Assembly: GCA_023229845.1 (NCBI GenBank)
Contig: JALNYK010000002.1
Span: 62,001-126,000, forward strand
From: Gallionella sp.
GTDB lineage: Bacteria > Pseudomonadota > Gammaproteobacteria > Burkholderiales > Gallionellaceae
Reading direction: 5' to 3'
DNA: 64,000 nucleotides
Notes under the pieces: generated by a model
Told to the model about the DNA's origin: nothing
Database searches by the model: none
What the model saw: only the letters and a program-made list of their open reading frames with translations
Made by a program: the position numbers and the translations under genes
Shown here: positions 41,579-50,256 of the stretch, in pieces
Layout: every line of letters begins with the position of its first letter
Position numbering within the stretch: the first letter of the stretch is position 1

Positions 41579-43465
41579 TCATTGCTCATGCTCCGGAATA
41601 TGCGAAACGGACAGACGCCGCATCGTCGGGCGGCGCTTGACCTGGTGGCCGCTCATGCGTTCGAGCACGCCGCTCAGGAAGCGTAGCGTTTCGACGATGT
41701 GCGGCCCCTTGTTGAGCATGACGCATTCGGCGCGGATCGCCAGTGCGGCGTCCGATACCTCGGCGCGTGTAGGGATGCCGTTCTTGGCCATGCTCTCCAG
41801 CACCTGGGTCGCCCAGATCACCGGGATATGCGCGGCCTCGCACAGCCAGAGTATTTCTTCCTGCACCTCGGCCAGACGCTCGAAACCGATTTCCACCGCG
41901 AGATCGCCGCGCGCCACCATGATCCCGACCGGCGGCCGGCAAAGGCTGGTCAGCAATATCATCGGCAGGTTCTCGAAGGCTTGGCGCGTCTCGATCTTGA
42001 GCACCGTCCCCAGATGGCCCGCGCCGACCTCTTGCAGTTGGCGATGCAATGCCAGCACATCTTCAGATGTCCGCACGAACGACAATCCGATCACGTCGAT
42101 ATGGGATGCCAGCACACGCAGATTCTCGGCATCGGCTTCGGTCAGCGCCGGCGTGTTCAAATCCGTCTCCGGCAAATTGATGCCCTTCTCCGCGCGCAGT
42201 TTGCTGCCCTGCAGAGCCGCATGCGTAATCTGCACCGCGATGGTCTTGCCATCGTTAGCCAGCACCTTGCCGCCGATCTTGCCGTCGTCCAGCCATACCG
42301 GCTGATCGGGTCGAGCCGCATCGAACACCGCGTCCAGCGTGCAGGGAATATGAGCCGCTCTGAGCAACTTGCCGTGATCGTCGTAGTGCGCTTGACAGCC
42401 TGCTGCCTGATCGCGCGTGAGCATCAGTTCATCGCCGACCTTGAGCACGATGGGCTGAAAAACTTCCGGCAATTTGGCGACCTTGCCCTGAACCAGCAGA
42501 TTATTTTTACGGTAGAGCTTGCAACCGGCGCCCTCGGCGATAAACGCGTGCTGCTGGCAATGCGCCAGCCAAGACGAACCGGACTTTTCCATGGCGAGCA
42601 GACTGCGCTTGGAACCCCGCGTGTCGTCGACCTCGATGATGTCGCCGGAACGCACCGCCCTCAGCAGAACTTCGTCCATCGGCAACGCGCCATCGACCGG
42701 AAATGCAGGTTCTTCCTGATGGCGCGCCGGGGTGAGCCATATTCTGGACGGAGCCGTGACGCACCCGCGGACATCGCGTTTCACCTTGAATTCGGCCAGC
42801 CGGCCGGCCGCACTGATAGCGCCGGTGCGCAGCTTCGGCCCGGCCAGGTCGGCGTACACCTTGCAGGTGCGCCCCAGTTCCCGCTCCGCATCGCGCAGGT
42901 GGCGGATCATAGCCAGCCATGCATCCGGCCCGTCGTGGGCGCAATTGATGCGCATGATGTCCATGCCGGCCGCCAGCAAGTCGTGCACCAGTTTCGCATC
43001 CACGGCCGCTTCGGAAGGCATCGTCACCATGATGCGGGTGGCATGTTTATCCGAAGGCATGCCCAGCAGCGCGACGGCATGTTCGTTGAGGCACACCTCG
43101 CCGCTCCTGATATCGATGGCTGGCGCCGAACCATGGTTGCTTCTGGGCAGGCCGGCCAACGCTCGCAATGCATCACGCACCGCATCTATGCTGCTCAACG
43201 CATGCGCCTCGGCACGCCCGAGCCGGCTGAGTCCGAGCAGCGCCAAATCCTGCTGCAGCTCGCGTATGTCGCTCTGACGCAACGCGAGGTAGTGCATCAG
43301 GTTGTTGGCGCTGGCCTGATACAAGGGAGCTATGCAAGTCACCTTCGCGCGATAGTCGTGTTCCATCGCAACGGCGGCATCCCGCAATTTTTCCAACTCG
43401 GGGATCAGGTTTTCAGTGATATGGCGTTTCGGCAAGCGCATGATCTTCGGTACTTTCTGTTCCAT
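41579..43465 (-). CDS. Atypical pyruvate kinase-like protein with N-terminal extension
   Basis: A 628-residue protein. About 130 N-terminal residues precede a pyruvate kinase TIM barrel: TRIMVTMPSEAA (family: TKIVaTiGPaS), MRINCAHD (MRiNfSHG), KVYADLAGPKLRTG, LKIETRQAFENL with the catalytic Lys, MVARGDLAVEI, ATQVLESM and PTRAEVSDAA. The usual MLSGETA is replaced by MLNKGPHIVETL, and the allosteric C-domain is missing. It probably catalyses or once catalysed PEP + ADP to pyruvate + ATP, but the substitutions leave activity open. Confidence 0.82.
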   Translation of the reverse strand: MEQKVPKIMRLPKRHITENLIPELEKLRDAAVAMEHDYRAKVTCIAPLYQASANNLMHYLALRQSDIRELQQDLALLGLSRLGRAEAHALSSIDAVRDALRALAGLPRSNHGSAPAIDIRSGEVCLNEHAVALLGMPSDKHATRIMVTMPSEAAVDAKLVHDLLAAGMDIMRINCAHDGPDAWLAMIRHLRDAERELGRTCKVYADLAGPKLRTGAISAAGRLAEFKVKRDVRGCVTAPSRIWLTPARHQEEPAFPVDGALPMDEVLLRAVRSGDIIEVDDTRGSKRSLLAMEKSGSSWLAHCQQHAFIAEGAGCKLYRKNNLLVQGKVAKLPEVFQPIVLKVGDELMLTRDQAAGCQAHYDDHGKLLRAAHIPCTLDAVFDAARPDQPVWLDDGKIGGKVLANDGKTIAVQITHAALQGSKLRAEKGINLPETDLNTPALTEADAENLRVLASHIDVIGLSFVRTSEDVLALHRQLQEVGAGHLGTVLKIETRQAFENLPMILLTSLCRPPVGIMVARGDLAVEIGFERLAEVQEEILWLCEAAHIPVIWATQVLESMAKNGIPTRAEVSDAALAIRAECVMLNKGPHIVETLRFLSGVLERMSGHQVKRRPTMRRLSVSHIPEHEQ

Positions 43466-43569
43466 CGAAGGCGCCAGACTAGCCGACGAATACTACAGTT
43501 GCATGTCAGCCACATCGCCGATCTGCCTCCGTTTGTAGACTAATACCAGATTGTCCGTTAGAAAAACCA

Positions 43570-43697
43570 CGTCATTCCGGCGAAGGCCGGAATCCAGAAT
43601 GATTAAAAATTTCCCACGCAAGTGGGACAAAATCATGACTTTGTCCGCTTCGCGGCGTATTTTTCATCGCTGGATACCGGCCTTCGCCGGTATGACG
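43570..43697. repeat. Paired REP-like palindromes
   Basis: Two 28-bp arms (43570-43597 and 43670-43697) are reverse complements at 26 of 28 positions. Each folds on itself, and the two differences are compensatory within the small hairpins (TTCCGG/CCGGAA against TACCGG/CCGGTA). The interior holds another hairpin, TCCCAC GCAA GTGGGA (43612-43627). The 312-bp gap from 43466 to 43777 contains no gene; this element fills its middle. Confidence 0.88.
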
Positions 43698-43777
43698 GCC
43701 TAATGGACATCCGGGTTAATAAATTATTCAAAAAAACATCATCAATCCGTCACGCAGGCGCGACAGGATGTCGCGTC

Positions 43778-44986
43778 ATGAATACACCAAACCACACTGC
43801 CCAAGCGCCATTGCACATCGCACTGGTAACCGAAACCTACCTGCCCGAGGTGAACGGCGTCGCCATCACCATCGGCCGCATGGTGGAGGGGCTGATCAAG
43901 CGCCGGCACAGGATCCACCTGATCCGTCCGCGCCAGCACAAGCAGGATGCACCGCAGCGCACAGGGCTGTTCGAGGAGACGCTGGTCGCGGGAATGCAAC
44001 TCCCCGGTTATCCCGAGCTGAAGGCCGGACTGCCGGCCAGGAACAAGCTGTTGCGCCTGTGGCGGCAACAGCGTCCGGATATCGTGCATATCGCCACCGA
44101 AGGCCCGCTGGGATGGTCGGCCTGCTCCGCCGCACGCAAGCTGGGCATTCCCGTCAGCACCGACTTCCACACCAACTTTCACAACTACAGCCAGCACTAC
44201 GGCGTGGGCTGGTTGAACAAGCCCATCGCTTCCTACCTGCGCCATTTCCACAACCGCACCGACTGCACGCTGGTGCCGACCGCGGCCTTGCGACAGGAAC
44301 TGCTGCTTACCGGATACAAGGACGTGATGGTGGTTTCGCGCGGCGTCGACACGGAACTGTTCCATCCGGCCAAACGCAGCGCGGAGTTGCGCAATGCTTG
44401 GGGAGTCGCGGACGATACGCCGGTGGCAGTCCTCGTCAGCCGCCTCGCGGCGGAGAAAAACCTGCCGGTGGCGATCCAGGCATTCGAGCGAATGCGCGCA
44501 ATCCGGCCCGATGCCAGGCTGGTGATGGTCGGCGACGGCCCGGTGCGCGCCGCGCTGGAGAAACAGCATCCGCATGTGATCTTCGCCGGCATGCGCACCG
44601 GCGAAGACCTTGCCGCGCATTACGCCTCGGGCGACATCTTCCTCTATCCCAGTCTGACCGAGACCTACGGTAACGTCACCGTGGAAGCGATGGCCAGCGG
44701 ACTCGCGACCGTCGCCTACGACTACGCCGCCGCACGCCAGCATATCCGCCACGAAGTGAACGGCCTGCTCGCGCCGTTCGACGACACCGCCGCATTCATC
44801 GCCCAAGCAGGCGGTCTGGTCGCCGACATGGAACGCATCCATCGCATCCGCAACGGCGCGCGCCAGACCGTGGAGTCGCTGACTTGGGATCACATCATGG
44901 GTCAGATGGAAACGGTGCTGACCGATCTCGTGCGCGAACAGGGAGGGAAAAATGTCCAGACTGAGCCTTCAGCTGCAACAGATTAA
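43778..44986 (+). CDS. GT4-family glycosyltransferase, glycolipid type
   Basis: A 402-residue GT-B enzyme starting at 43778 (MNTPNHTAQAPLHIALVTETY). The N-terminus LVTETYLPEVNGVAITIGRMV and HTNFHNYSQHYG are typical of the MgtA/SqdX/Agt group that glycosylates lipids. The C-domain has VSRLAAEKNLPV, GDGPVRAAL and FLYPSLTETYGNVTVEAMASG with the EX7E motif. The donor is unknown. It overlaps a PAP2 phosphatase gene by 35 bp, so the pair could convert phosphatidate to diacylglycerol and then to glycolipid. That pathway is inference. Confidence 0.88.
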   Translation: MNTPNHTAQAPLHIALVTETYLPEVNGVAITIGRMVEGLIKRRHRIHLIRPRQHKQDAPQRTGLFEETLVAGMQLPGYPELKAGLPARNKLLRLWRQQRPDIVHIATEGPLGWSACSAARKLGIPVSTDFHTNFHNYSQHYGVGWLNKPIASYLRHFHNRTDCTLVPTAALRQELLLTGYKDVMVVSRGVDTELFHPAKRSAELRNAWGVADDTPVAVLVSRLAAEKNLPVAIQAFERMRAIRPDARLVMVGDGPVRAALEKQHPHVIFAGMRTGEDLAAHYASGDIFLYPSLTETYGNVTVEAMASGLATVAYDYAAARQHIRHEVNGLLAPFDDTAAFIAQAGGLVADMERIHRIRNGARQTVESLTWDHIMGQMETVLTDLVREQGGKNVQTEPSAATD

Positions 44987-45482
44987 CCGGTGGGATGTGG
45001 AACTCTGCCAGTTCTGCAACCGGCAGAGCCGTTACCTGTCGGTGCGCAACCTGTTTCGCATCGCCAGCCGCCTCGGCGACGGCGTGTTCTGGTATCTGCT
45101 GATGGCGGCATTGCTGTTGCGCTACCAAAGCGAGGCGCTGCCCGCCGTGCTGCACATGCTCGCCGTCGGGCTGGTTTGCACCGCGATCTACAAACTGATC
45201 AAAGGCAAGACCCTGCGCCCGCGCCCGTTCAACGTCTACCCCGACATCGTCTGTGTCGGCAAGACGCTAGACCAGTTCAGCTTCCCTTCCGGCCACACGC
45301 TGCACGCCGTCGCGTTCAGCATCGTCGCCGTCGCCTACTTCCCCGCCCTGCTCTGGCTGGTATGGCCGTTCACCGCGTTGGTCGCGATGTCGCGCCCCAT
45401 CCTGGGTTTGCACTACCCCAGCGATGTGCTGGCGGGAGCGCTGCTCGGCGGCCTCGTCGCCTTCGCTTCGCTGCACCTGTGA
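44952..45482 (+). CDS. PAP2-family membrane phosphatase
   Basis: A 176-residue membrane protein with about five helices. All three PAP2 motifs are intact: KGKTLRPRP, FPSGHTLHA and SRPILGLHYPSD. It dephosphorylates a lipid phosphate such as phosphatidate or undecaprenyl pyrophosphate. Its 35-bp overlap with the glycosyltransferase gene indicates tight coupling and favours a glycolipid route. Substrate is not shown by sequence. Confidence 0.9.
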   Translation: MSRLSLQLQQINRWDVELCQFCNRQSRYLSVRNLFRIASRLGDGVFWYLLMAALLLRYQSEALPAVLHMLAVGLVCTAIYKLIKGKTLRPRPFNVYPDIVCVGKTLDQFSFPSGHTLHAVAFSIVAVAYFPALLWLVWPFTALVAMSRPILGLHYPSDVLAGALLGGLVAFASLHL

Positions 45483-45549
45483 CCTCGATTGCGCCGGGAT
45501 AGCTTCATAACCAAAGGACATCAACACCCATCAGGACTTCAAGCAAGGC

Positions 45550-46026
45550 CTATATGGAACGCACTGTTTGCGCAACAATGGTGGCCAGCATCATGCGCCG
45601 CATTTCCTTCGATGAAATATGCCACAGGCTGCGTGCGCAATTCATCAGATGCCGGTCAACGCTCTTCGATGTATGCGGCACGTCCCAGCAAGGATCGAAT
45701 TCTAGAGGGGGGATTGCGGGGCTATTCAGCGCAATGAGGCCTTCGATCTGTATCGCGCCGTGGCTGGACTGCATCGTCGGAAGCCAATTGACGAAGACAA
45801 ACTGTCCACGTTCGAGAGTGGAATCGAATTCGGCGCAGTTGAACGACACCATCATGCAAGCCTGATCATGACAGAGGGTGGCCCGATAGTTAAAGCCACC
45901 CTTGTCATCCGGCAAGCACTGGATATTTTCAAGACAGAATACCGATGGAATCAGGTTTTCGATTCCTTTGGCATTGCTCACATCCTTATTCCACATGTTC
46001 AGGAACTCTTGTCGCGTCATTTTCAT
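45550..46026 (-). CDS. Unknown protein downstream of the STAS gene
   Basis: A 158-residue cytoplasmic protein. The middle (YRATLCHDQACMMVSFN, then LERGQFVFVNWLP...GAIQIEGL) has a strand pattern that could be an OB-fold, followed by a helical, cysteine-containing tail. No family is recognised. It starts 15 bp after the STAS gene and is probably the last gene of the SpoIIE/c-di-GMP operon, so it may be an effector or accessory of that pathway. Confidence 0.65.
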   Translation of the reverse strand: MKMTRQEFLNMWNKDVSNAKGIENLIPSVFCLENIQCLPDDKGGFNYRATLCHDQACMMVSFNCAEFDSTLERGQFVFVNWLPTMQSSHGAIQIEGLIALNSPAIPPLEFDPCWDVPHTSKSVDRHLMNCARSLWHISSKEMRRMMLATIVAQTVRSI

Positions 46027-46041
46027 AATGCATCGGAGATG

Positions 46042-46440
46042 CTAATAACTTGCGGATAAGTCCTGTCGCAATCCTGCATATTTCCCGTATGCCGGAACGC
46101 ACGAAGACTCGACGGAATCATCGGGTTGCAAGACCGCGGCGCACCTGATATTGACACCGAGATGAGTGAGTTCAAGCTTCTGGAGCACCCGCGTGGAAAT
46201 ATTAAGCAGCGATATGGATTTGTTGGCGGCAGTGGCACGCTCTTTCAACAAAATCAGCATATCCAGCGCGAAAGTATCCAGATGATCCACCGCGCTCAAC
46301 TCGACCTCTATTTCGCGAACTGCGGCATTATCAAGCAACGTTGTGCAGGATTTGATAAACCCGTGGTACATCGTAAAGTCGAACTTCTTGGGCATCGCTA
46401 TGCGTGCCGCCCCAACCGGAATGTTTACATTTATGCCCAT
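46042..46440 (-). CDS. STAS-domain protein (anti-sigma factor antagonist-like)
   Basis: A 132-residue protein with a STAS domain (about 8-105): IEVELSAVDHLDTFALDMLILLKERA and KSISLLNISTRVLQKLELT. Where antagonists carry the phosphorylated Ser in an LDSSG-like motif, this protein has LDTFA, so a Thr could be the site. Shine-Dalgarno GAGGGG is upstream. It lies 203 bp after the GGDEF-EAL gene and in the same direction as the SpoIIE phosphatase gene, a natural partner. No RsbW-type kinase is visible. Confidence 0.82.
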   Translation of the reverse strand: MGINVNIPVGAARIAMPKKFDFTMYHGFIKSCTTLLDNAAVREIEVELSAVDHLDTFALDMLILLKERATAANKSISLLNISTRVLQKLELTHLGVNIRCAAVLQPDDSVESSCVPAYGKYAGLRQDLSASY

Positions 46441-46514
46441 GATCTTAGCCCCTCGTCTAATCGTTTCAGGACATCCAGACTAAATGACCGACATGACAAT
46501 AATGTTAATTCCAA

Positions 46515-46551
46515 ATAATCCATTAGTCCCGGAACGGCCCTAATGGATTAT
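46515..46551. repeat. Inverted repeat between the STAS and GGDEF-EAL genes
   Basis: ATAATCCATTAG (46515-46526) and CTAATGGATTAT (46540-46551) are perfect 12-bp inverted repeats with a 13-bp spacer. No clear T-run follows on the minus strand. A related piece (CTAATGGACATCCGGGTTAA) lies at about 43700, beside the REP pair, so this may be a repeat-element end rather than an operator. Confidence 0.6.
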
Positions 46552-46643
46552 CTGGGTTAATTAAAGAAAAGTTTTTCCGGGGGCGGCGTGGGCATGCAAC
46601 CGGAGAAATGCGCCTTCAACCTATCGCTCGTCCTTCCCGATTT

Positions 46644-49127
46644 TCAGGCTACCGCATAGTCCATGCTCTGTGTATACACACGTGGGGCCAGTTGCCCGAA
46701 GTCGGATGCGTGCGTGCGTTCTCCGAGCAATCGAGTGAGCGCCTCAGCCGGAATCGGCCGGCTGAAGAAAAATCCTTGCACGTAGTCGCAGTCGAATTCG
46801 CGCAACCGGGCTAACTGGCCGGCAGTCTCCACGCCCTCGGCAATCACCTTCAGGTGCAATGCATGCGCCATCGCCACAATCGCCCGCACGATTTCGTCGT
46901 TTTCCATGTTCACATCCGGCCCGCTGACAAACGATTTGTCTATTTTCAGAATATCGATCGGAAAGCTCTTCAGATAACTCAACGACGAATAACCGGTGCC
47001 GAAATCGTCTACCGACAGGCTTATCCCCAGCGCCTTCAGATCGCATAGCATCCGGACCATATTGCCGCTCTTGTCCATCAACATGCTCTCGGTCAGCTCC
47101 AGTTCCAGATAGTCCGGTTGCATGCCGCTCTCTTCGAGCGCCCGCATGACCGTCTGCTTCAGATCGCCATGCTGAAACTGCACCGCCGACAGATTGACCG
47201 CAACGCGCAACGGCGGCAATCCGGCATCGCGCCATGCGACATGCTGCCGGCAGGCTGTATGCAATACCCACGCCCCTATCGTCTCGATCAGTCCGATGTG
47301 TTCCGCAAGCGGGATGAATTGGTCGGGCGGAATCATGCCCCTGCCAGGATGCTTCCAGCGCAGCAGGGCTTCCACTCCGACAATGGCGTTATCCGACAGG
47401 CTGATCTGCGGCTGGTAATACACCTGCAATTCGCCTCTATCCAGCGCATGCCGCAAATCGTTTTCCAACGCCAACTTTTGCATGGCGCGCGAATTCATGT
47501 CCGGGCTGAAAAACAGGAAACTCCCGCAGCCGTTGTCCTTGGCCTGATGCAATGCCGAATCCGCATTGCGCTGCATGCTGTCGACACAATCCCCGTCGTC
47601 CGGATAAACGGCGATGCCGATCCCTGCGGAAAGGAACACTTCATGCTCGCCGACACAAAACGGCAATGCCAGCGCCGCGAATATTTTCCGGCAAAGCACG
47701 ACGACATCCTGGCTGGCGCGGATGTTGTGCGCAAGAATCAGAAACTCGTCGCCGCTGAAACGCGCCACCGTATCGGCATCGAAGCATATCTCCTGCAACC
47801 GGCTGCCTACCTCCTTGAGCAACCGGTCTCCCATTGCGTGGCCAAGCGATTGATTGATGTCGTTGAAACGGTCCAGTCCAAGATGAAGCAGCGCGAAGCG
47901 CTCGATTCCGTTGCGCTCCGCCAGCATGAAGACCTGCTGGAGGCGGTCGCGAAACAGGCTACGGTTGGGCAATCCGGTCAAAATATCGTGCTGCGCGATG
48001 AAGGCGGCATGCACTTCCACGCTGCGCAGCACGGTAATATCCAGCGCCGTGCAGGCCACGTCCGTGGGAGTTCCCTGCACATCGAGAATAGGCTCTATGG
48101 TTATGTCGTAACAATACGGGCGGCCCGCACGCTGGATCGTAATTTCGCCGCGCTGGATGGTGTGATCCTGCATCGCGGCCTGTTTCAGGCCTACAAGATC
48201 GGCGGCGGCCTCGTCGCCGAACAGTTCGGCATCCGTCTTGCCCAGCATCTCCTCCGACGCAAGGCCGCAAAACGTGTTCAACACCCAAGTGTAGCGCAAG
48301 CCGCCGTCCTGGCTGAATATCGACAGCGGCGTATGAGTCATCACCCGGCGCAGATGTTCCGTGCTGTTCCACAGCGCCTGTTGCACTCGCTTGGTTTCGG
48401 TGAAATCGGCAATCAGCAACATCGCCCCGCTGATCACTCCGCTCGCCTCGCGCAACGGGGTCGCCGAGACATGCAGGCATATATCGAGTTCCTCCATTTT
48501 TTCGACCAACTCGTACTCGGTGTATTGCACCCCGCTCAGCACGCGCTCGATCAAATCGTGCAAACGCGACCCGTCGATCGATAGATGCTGCACGAAATCG
48601 CGCCCGCGCAACGCCTTTTCGCCCTGTCCGAATATTTTTTCCGCAGCCTTGCTCCATAGCGTGACACGCCCGCTGTTATCGAGCGCGACGATTCCCAGCG
48701 GAGAGGCATTGATCAAGGCATGCAAGCGTTCCGAGGTTTTTTTCAGGTTTTCCCTGACTTGGCTATGGTCGGAGCGCTGCCTGAAAACGACCAGCTGCAT
48801 CGTTTCCTTTTTCCAGCGTATCGGGATGGCCTGCATATCGACCGAGACTAGCCTGTCGCCGCCTGCGGCGATTTCGATTTCGGACACTTCGGCGGAGGAT
48901 GGATTGAATGCGAACTGCTCCCCCTCCATATCCTTTGCTCTCTTGCGATGGAACAACCTGCTTGCCGCCTTGTTGGCATAGCGGATGGTGCCCGCCTGAT
49001 CGACCACGAGCATGCCGTCGAGATTCTGCTCCATCAATTCCGCATATAAATCCCGCAGTTCGCGGTCTTTTTCCTTGCGATGCAATACGGACAGCAAATC
49101 GTCGAAGAGCTTCTTCTGCTTACCCAT
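46644..49127 (-). CDS. PAS-GGDEF-EAL protein, probable c-di-GMP phosphodiesterase
   Basis: An ~827-residue protein; I chose the ATG at 49127 (MGKQKKLFDD) because GGAAGG lies ~9 bases upstream. Three PAS-type units (about 25-385) precede GGDEF (about 385-550) and EAL (about 565-810). The cyclase site reads SGDEF (about 458), with the first Gly lost. The EAL site EALLRWKHP and DDFGTGYSSLSYLKSFP are intact, so phosphodiesterase activity is likely. Its start lies 8 bp inside the SpoIIE gene. Confidence 0.92.
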   Translation of the reverse strand: MGKQKKLFDDLLSVLHRKEKDRELRDLYAELMEQNLDGMLVVDQAGTIRYANKAASRLFHRKRAKDMEGEQFAFNPSSAEVSEIEIAAGGDRLVSVDMQAIPIRWKKETMQLVVFRQRSDHSQVRENLKKTSERLHALINASPLGIVALDNSGRVTLWSKAAEKIFGQGEKALRGRDFVQHLSIDGSRLHDLIERVLSGVQYTEYELVEKMEELDICLHVSATPLREASGVISGAMLLIADFTETKRVQQALWNSTEHLRRVMTHTPLSIFSQDGGLRYTWVLNTFCGLASEEMLGKTDAELFGDEAAADLVGLKQAAMQDHTIQRGEITIQRAGRPYCYDITIEPILDVQGTPTDVACTALDITVLRSVEVHAAFIAQHDILTGLPNRSLFRDRLQQVFMLAERNGIERFALLHLGLDRFNDINQSLGHAMGDRLLKEVGSRLQEICFDADTVARFSGDEFLILAHNIRASQDVVVLCRKIFAALALPFCVGEHEVFLSAGIGIAVYPDDGDCVDSMQRNADSALHQAKDNGCGSFLFFSPDMNSRAMQKLALENDLRHALDRGELQVYYQPQISLSDNAIVGVEALLRWKHPGRGMIPPDQFIPLAEHIGLIETIGAWVLHTACRQHVAWRDAGLPPLRVAVNLSAVQFQHGDLKQTVMRALEESGMQPDYLELELTESMLMDKSGNMVRMLCDLKALGISLSVDDFGTGYSSLSYLKSFPIDILKIDKSFVSGPDVNMENDEIVRAIVAMAHALHLKVIAEGVETAGQLARLREFDCDYVQGFFFSRPIPAEALTRLLGERTHASDFGQLAPRVYTQSMDYAVA

Positions 49128-50256
49128 GGCCGCCACCTTCCTGCATCTCGATCACCACCAATGAAATGTCGTCATGCGGCTCGATGCCGTCGAGGAATTC
49201 CAGCACATCGCTCCTGATGCCGTTCAACAGGGCGCCGCTGCCGCTGCTCTGGCCGACCGCGTCGATCAAGCGCGCTTCGCCGTACATTTCCGCCTGCGCG
49301 TTGTGCGCCTCGATGAGCCCGTCGCTGCAAACCACGATGGAACCGATCCCTGACAGGTCATGAACAGTAGTCTGTGCAAAAAGCTCTTCTGGCGGAAGAA
49401 TCCCGAGCGGCAGACTGCCGGAAACCGCCCTGTTTTTCAACCCGCCCTCCCGGTCGAACAGCAGCACCGCCGGCACCCCGCCATTCCAGATTTCAACTGC
49501 GGAGTGATCCTTGTTGATGCTGAGCAGCGTCGCCGCGCAAAACATTCCGGTCGGCAACAATTCGTACAGCTTGCGGTTGATTTCCGTCACGATCTCGCGC
49601 AGGCTCAGGCCTTTGCGCGACATCGCGAAAAAGGCGTCCGATGCCGGCAACGCGCCCACCGCAGCCGAAAGACCGTGCCCGGTAAAATCCGCGACGAATG
49701 CATGCAGCCGCCCTTCCGGCGTTCGCTCATAGATGAACAAATCTCCCGAGAACCGTCCCGCCGCCAGACTCCAGAACTCCAGGTATTCGACCTGCTCTCG
49801 CTGCCGTTTGGTAATCACTTCGAACATGTGGCGCGACAGCCGAATTTCCTGTTCGATGTGCGTATGGCTGCGCAACAAATGATGATGGTGCGCCTGTTGC
49901 CGCTGCAACAAACCGAGCTTGGCCTGCAGGGCCTCGCCATCGAACGGCGGAAGCATGAAATCGTCCGCGCCGGATTCGAGCAACTCCGTCCATGCCGCAT
50001 GGTCGCCGACGGCCAGCAAAAGCAGCACGGGTATCCTGCCGGTCTGGTCTTCCAGTTTGAGTTTACGGCACGCTTTATAGCCGGCATTTTTGGGCAACCC
50101 GGCCGCATCGATAATGACCAGGTCCGGCCTTTTTTCCCTGGCTTGCACGACCGCATCCTCCGCCATGGAAAGACTGACGTTCGAAACCGTATCGGACAAT
50201 TGCTCCAGCATTGCCGCCATTGCGCCGGTTTCGTTTTCCACCATCAATATATTCAT
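49120..50256 (-). CDS. REC-like and SpoIIE/PP2C phosphatase
   Basis: A 378-residue protein. The N-terminal receiver-like domain (about 1-120) keeps the phosphoacceptor-like Asp50 (LVIIDAAG), but the acidic pair reads VENE, so phosphorylation is uncertain. A coiled-coil linker leads to a SpoIIE domain (about 185-375) with metal-binding motifs intact: FSGDLFIY, VADFTGHGLSAAV, SDGLIEA and DDISLVV. It should dephosphorylate a STAS antagonist, and the STAS protein at 46042 is the obvious candidate. Its start is coupled (ATGA) to the upstream gene. Confidence 0.9.
   Translation of the reverse strand: MNILMVENETGAMAAMLEQLSDTVSNVSLSMAEDAVVQAREKRPDLVIIDAAGLPKNAGYKACRKLKLEDQTGRIPVLLLLAVGDHAAWTELLESGADDFMLPPFDGEALQAKLGLLQRQQAHHHHLLRSHTHIEQEIRLSRHMFEVITKRQREQVEYLEFWSLAAGRFSGDLFIYERTPEGRLHAFVADFTGHGLSAAVGALPASDAFFAMSRKGLSLREIVTEINRKLYELLPTGMFCAATLLSINKDHSAVEIWNGGVPAVLLFDREGGLKNRAVSGSLPLGILPPEELFAQTTVHDLSGIGSIVVCSDGLIEAHNAQAEMYGEARLIDAVGQSSGSGALLNGIRSDVLEFLDGIEPHDDISLVVIEMQEGGGHG

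Noticed and set aside
43736..43753. A weak Pho-box-like match before the glycosyltransferase
   Set aside because: Only 11 of 18 positions match and it lies 24 bp from the start codon, too close for a standard Pho promoter.
46515..46551. The 12-bp inverted repeat as a terminator
   Set aside because: No T-run follows on the minus strand and a related sequence lies beside the REP pair, so it is listed as a repeat instead.
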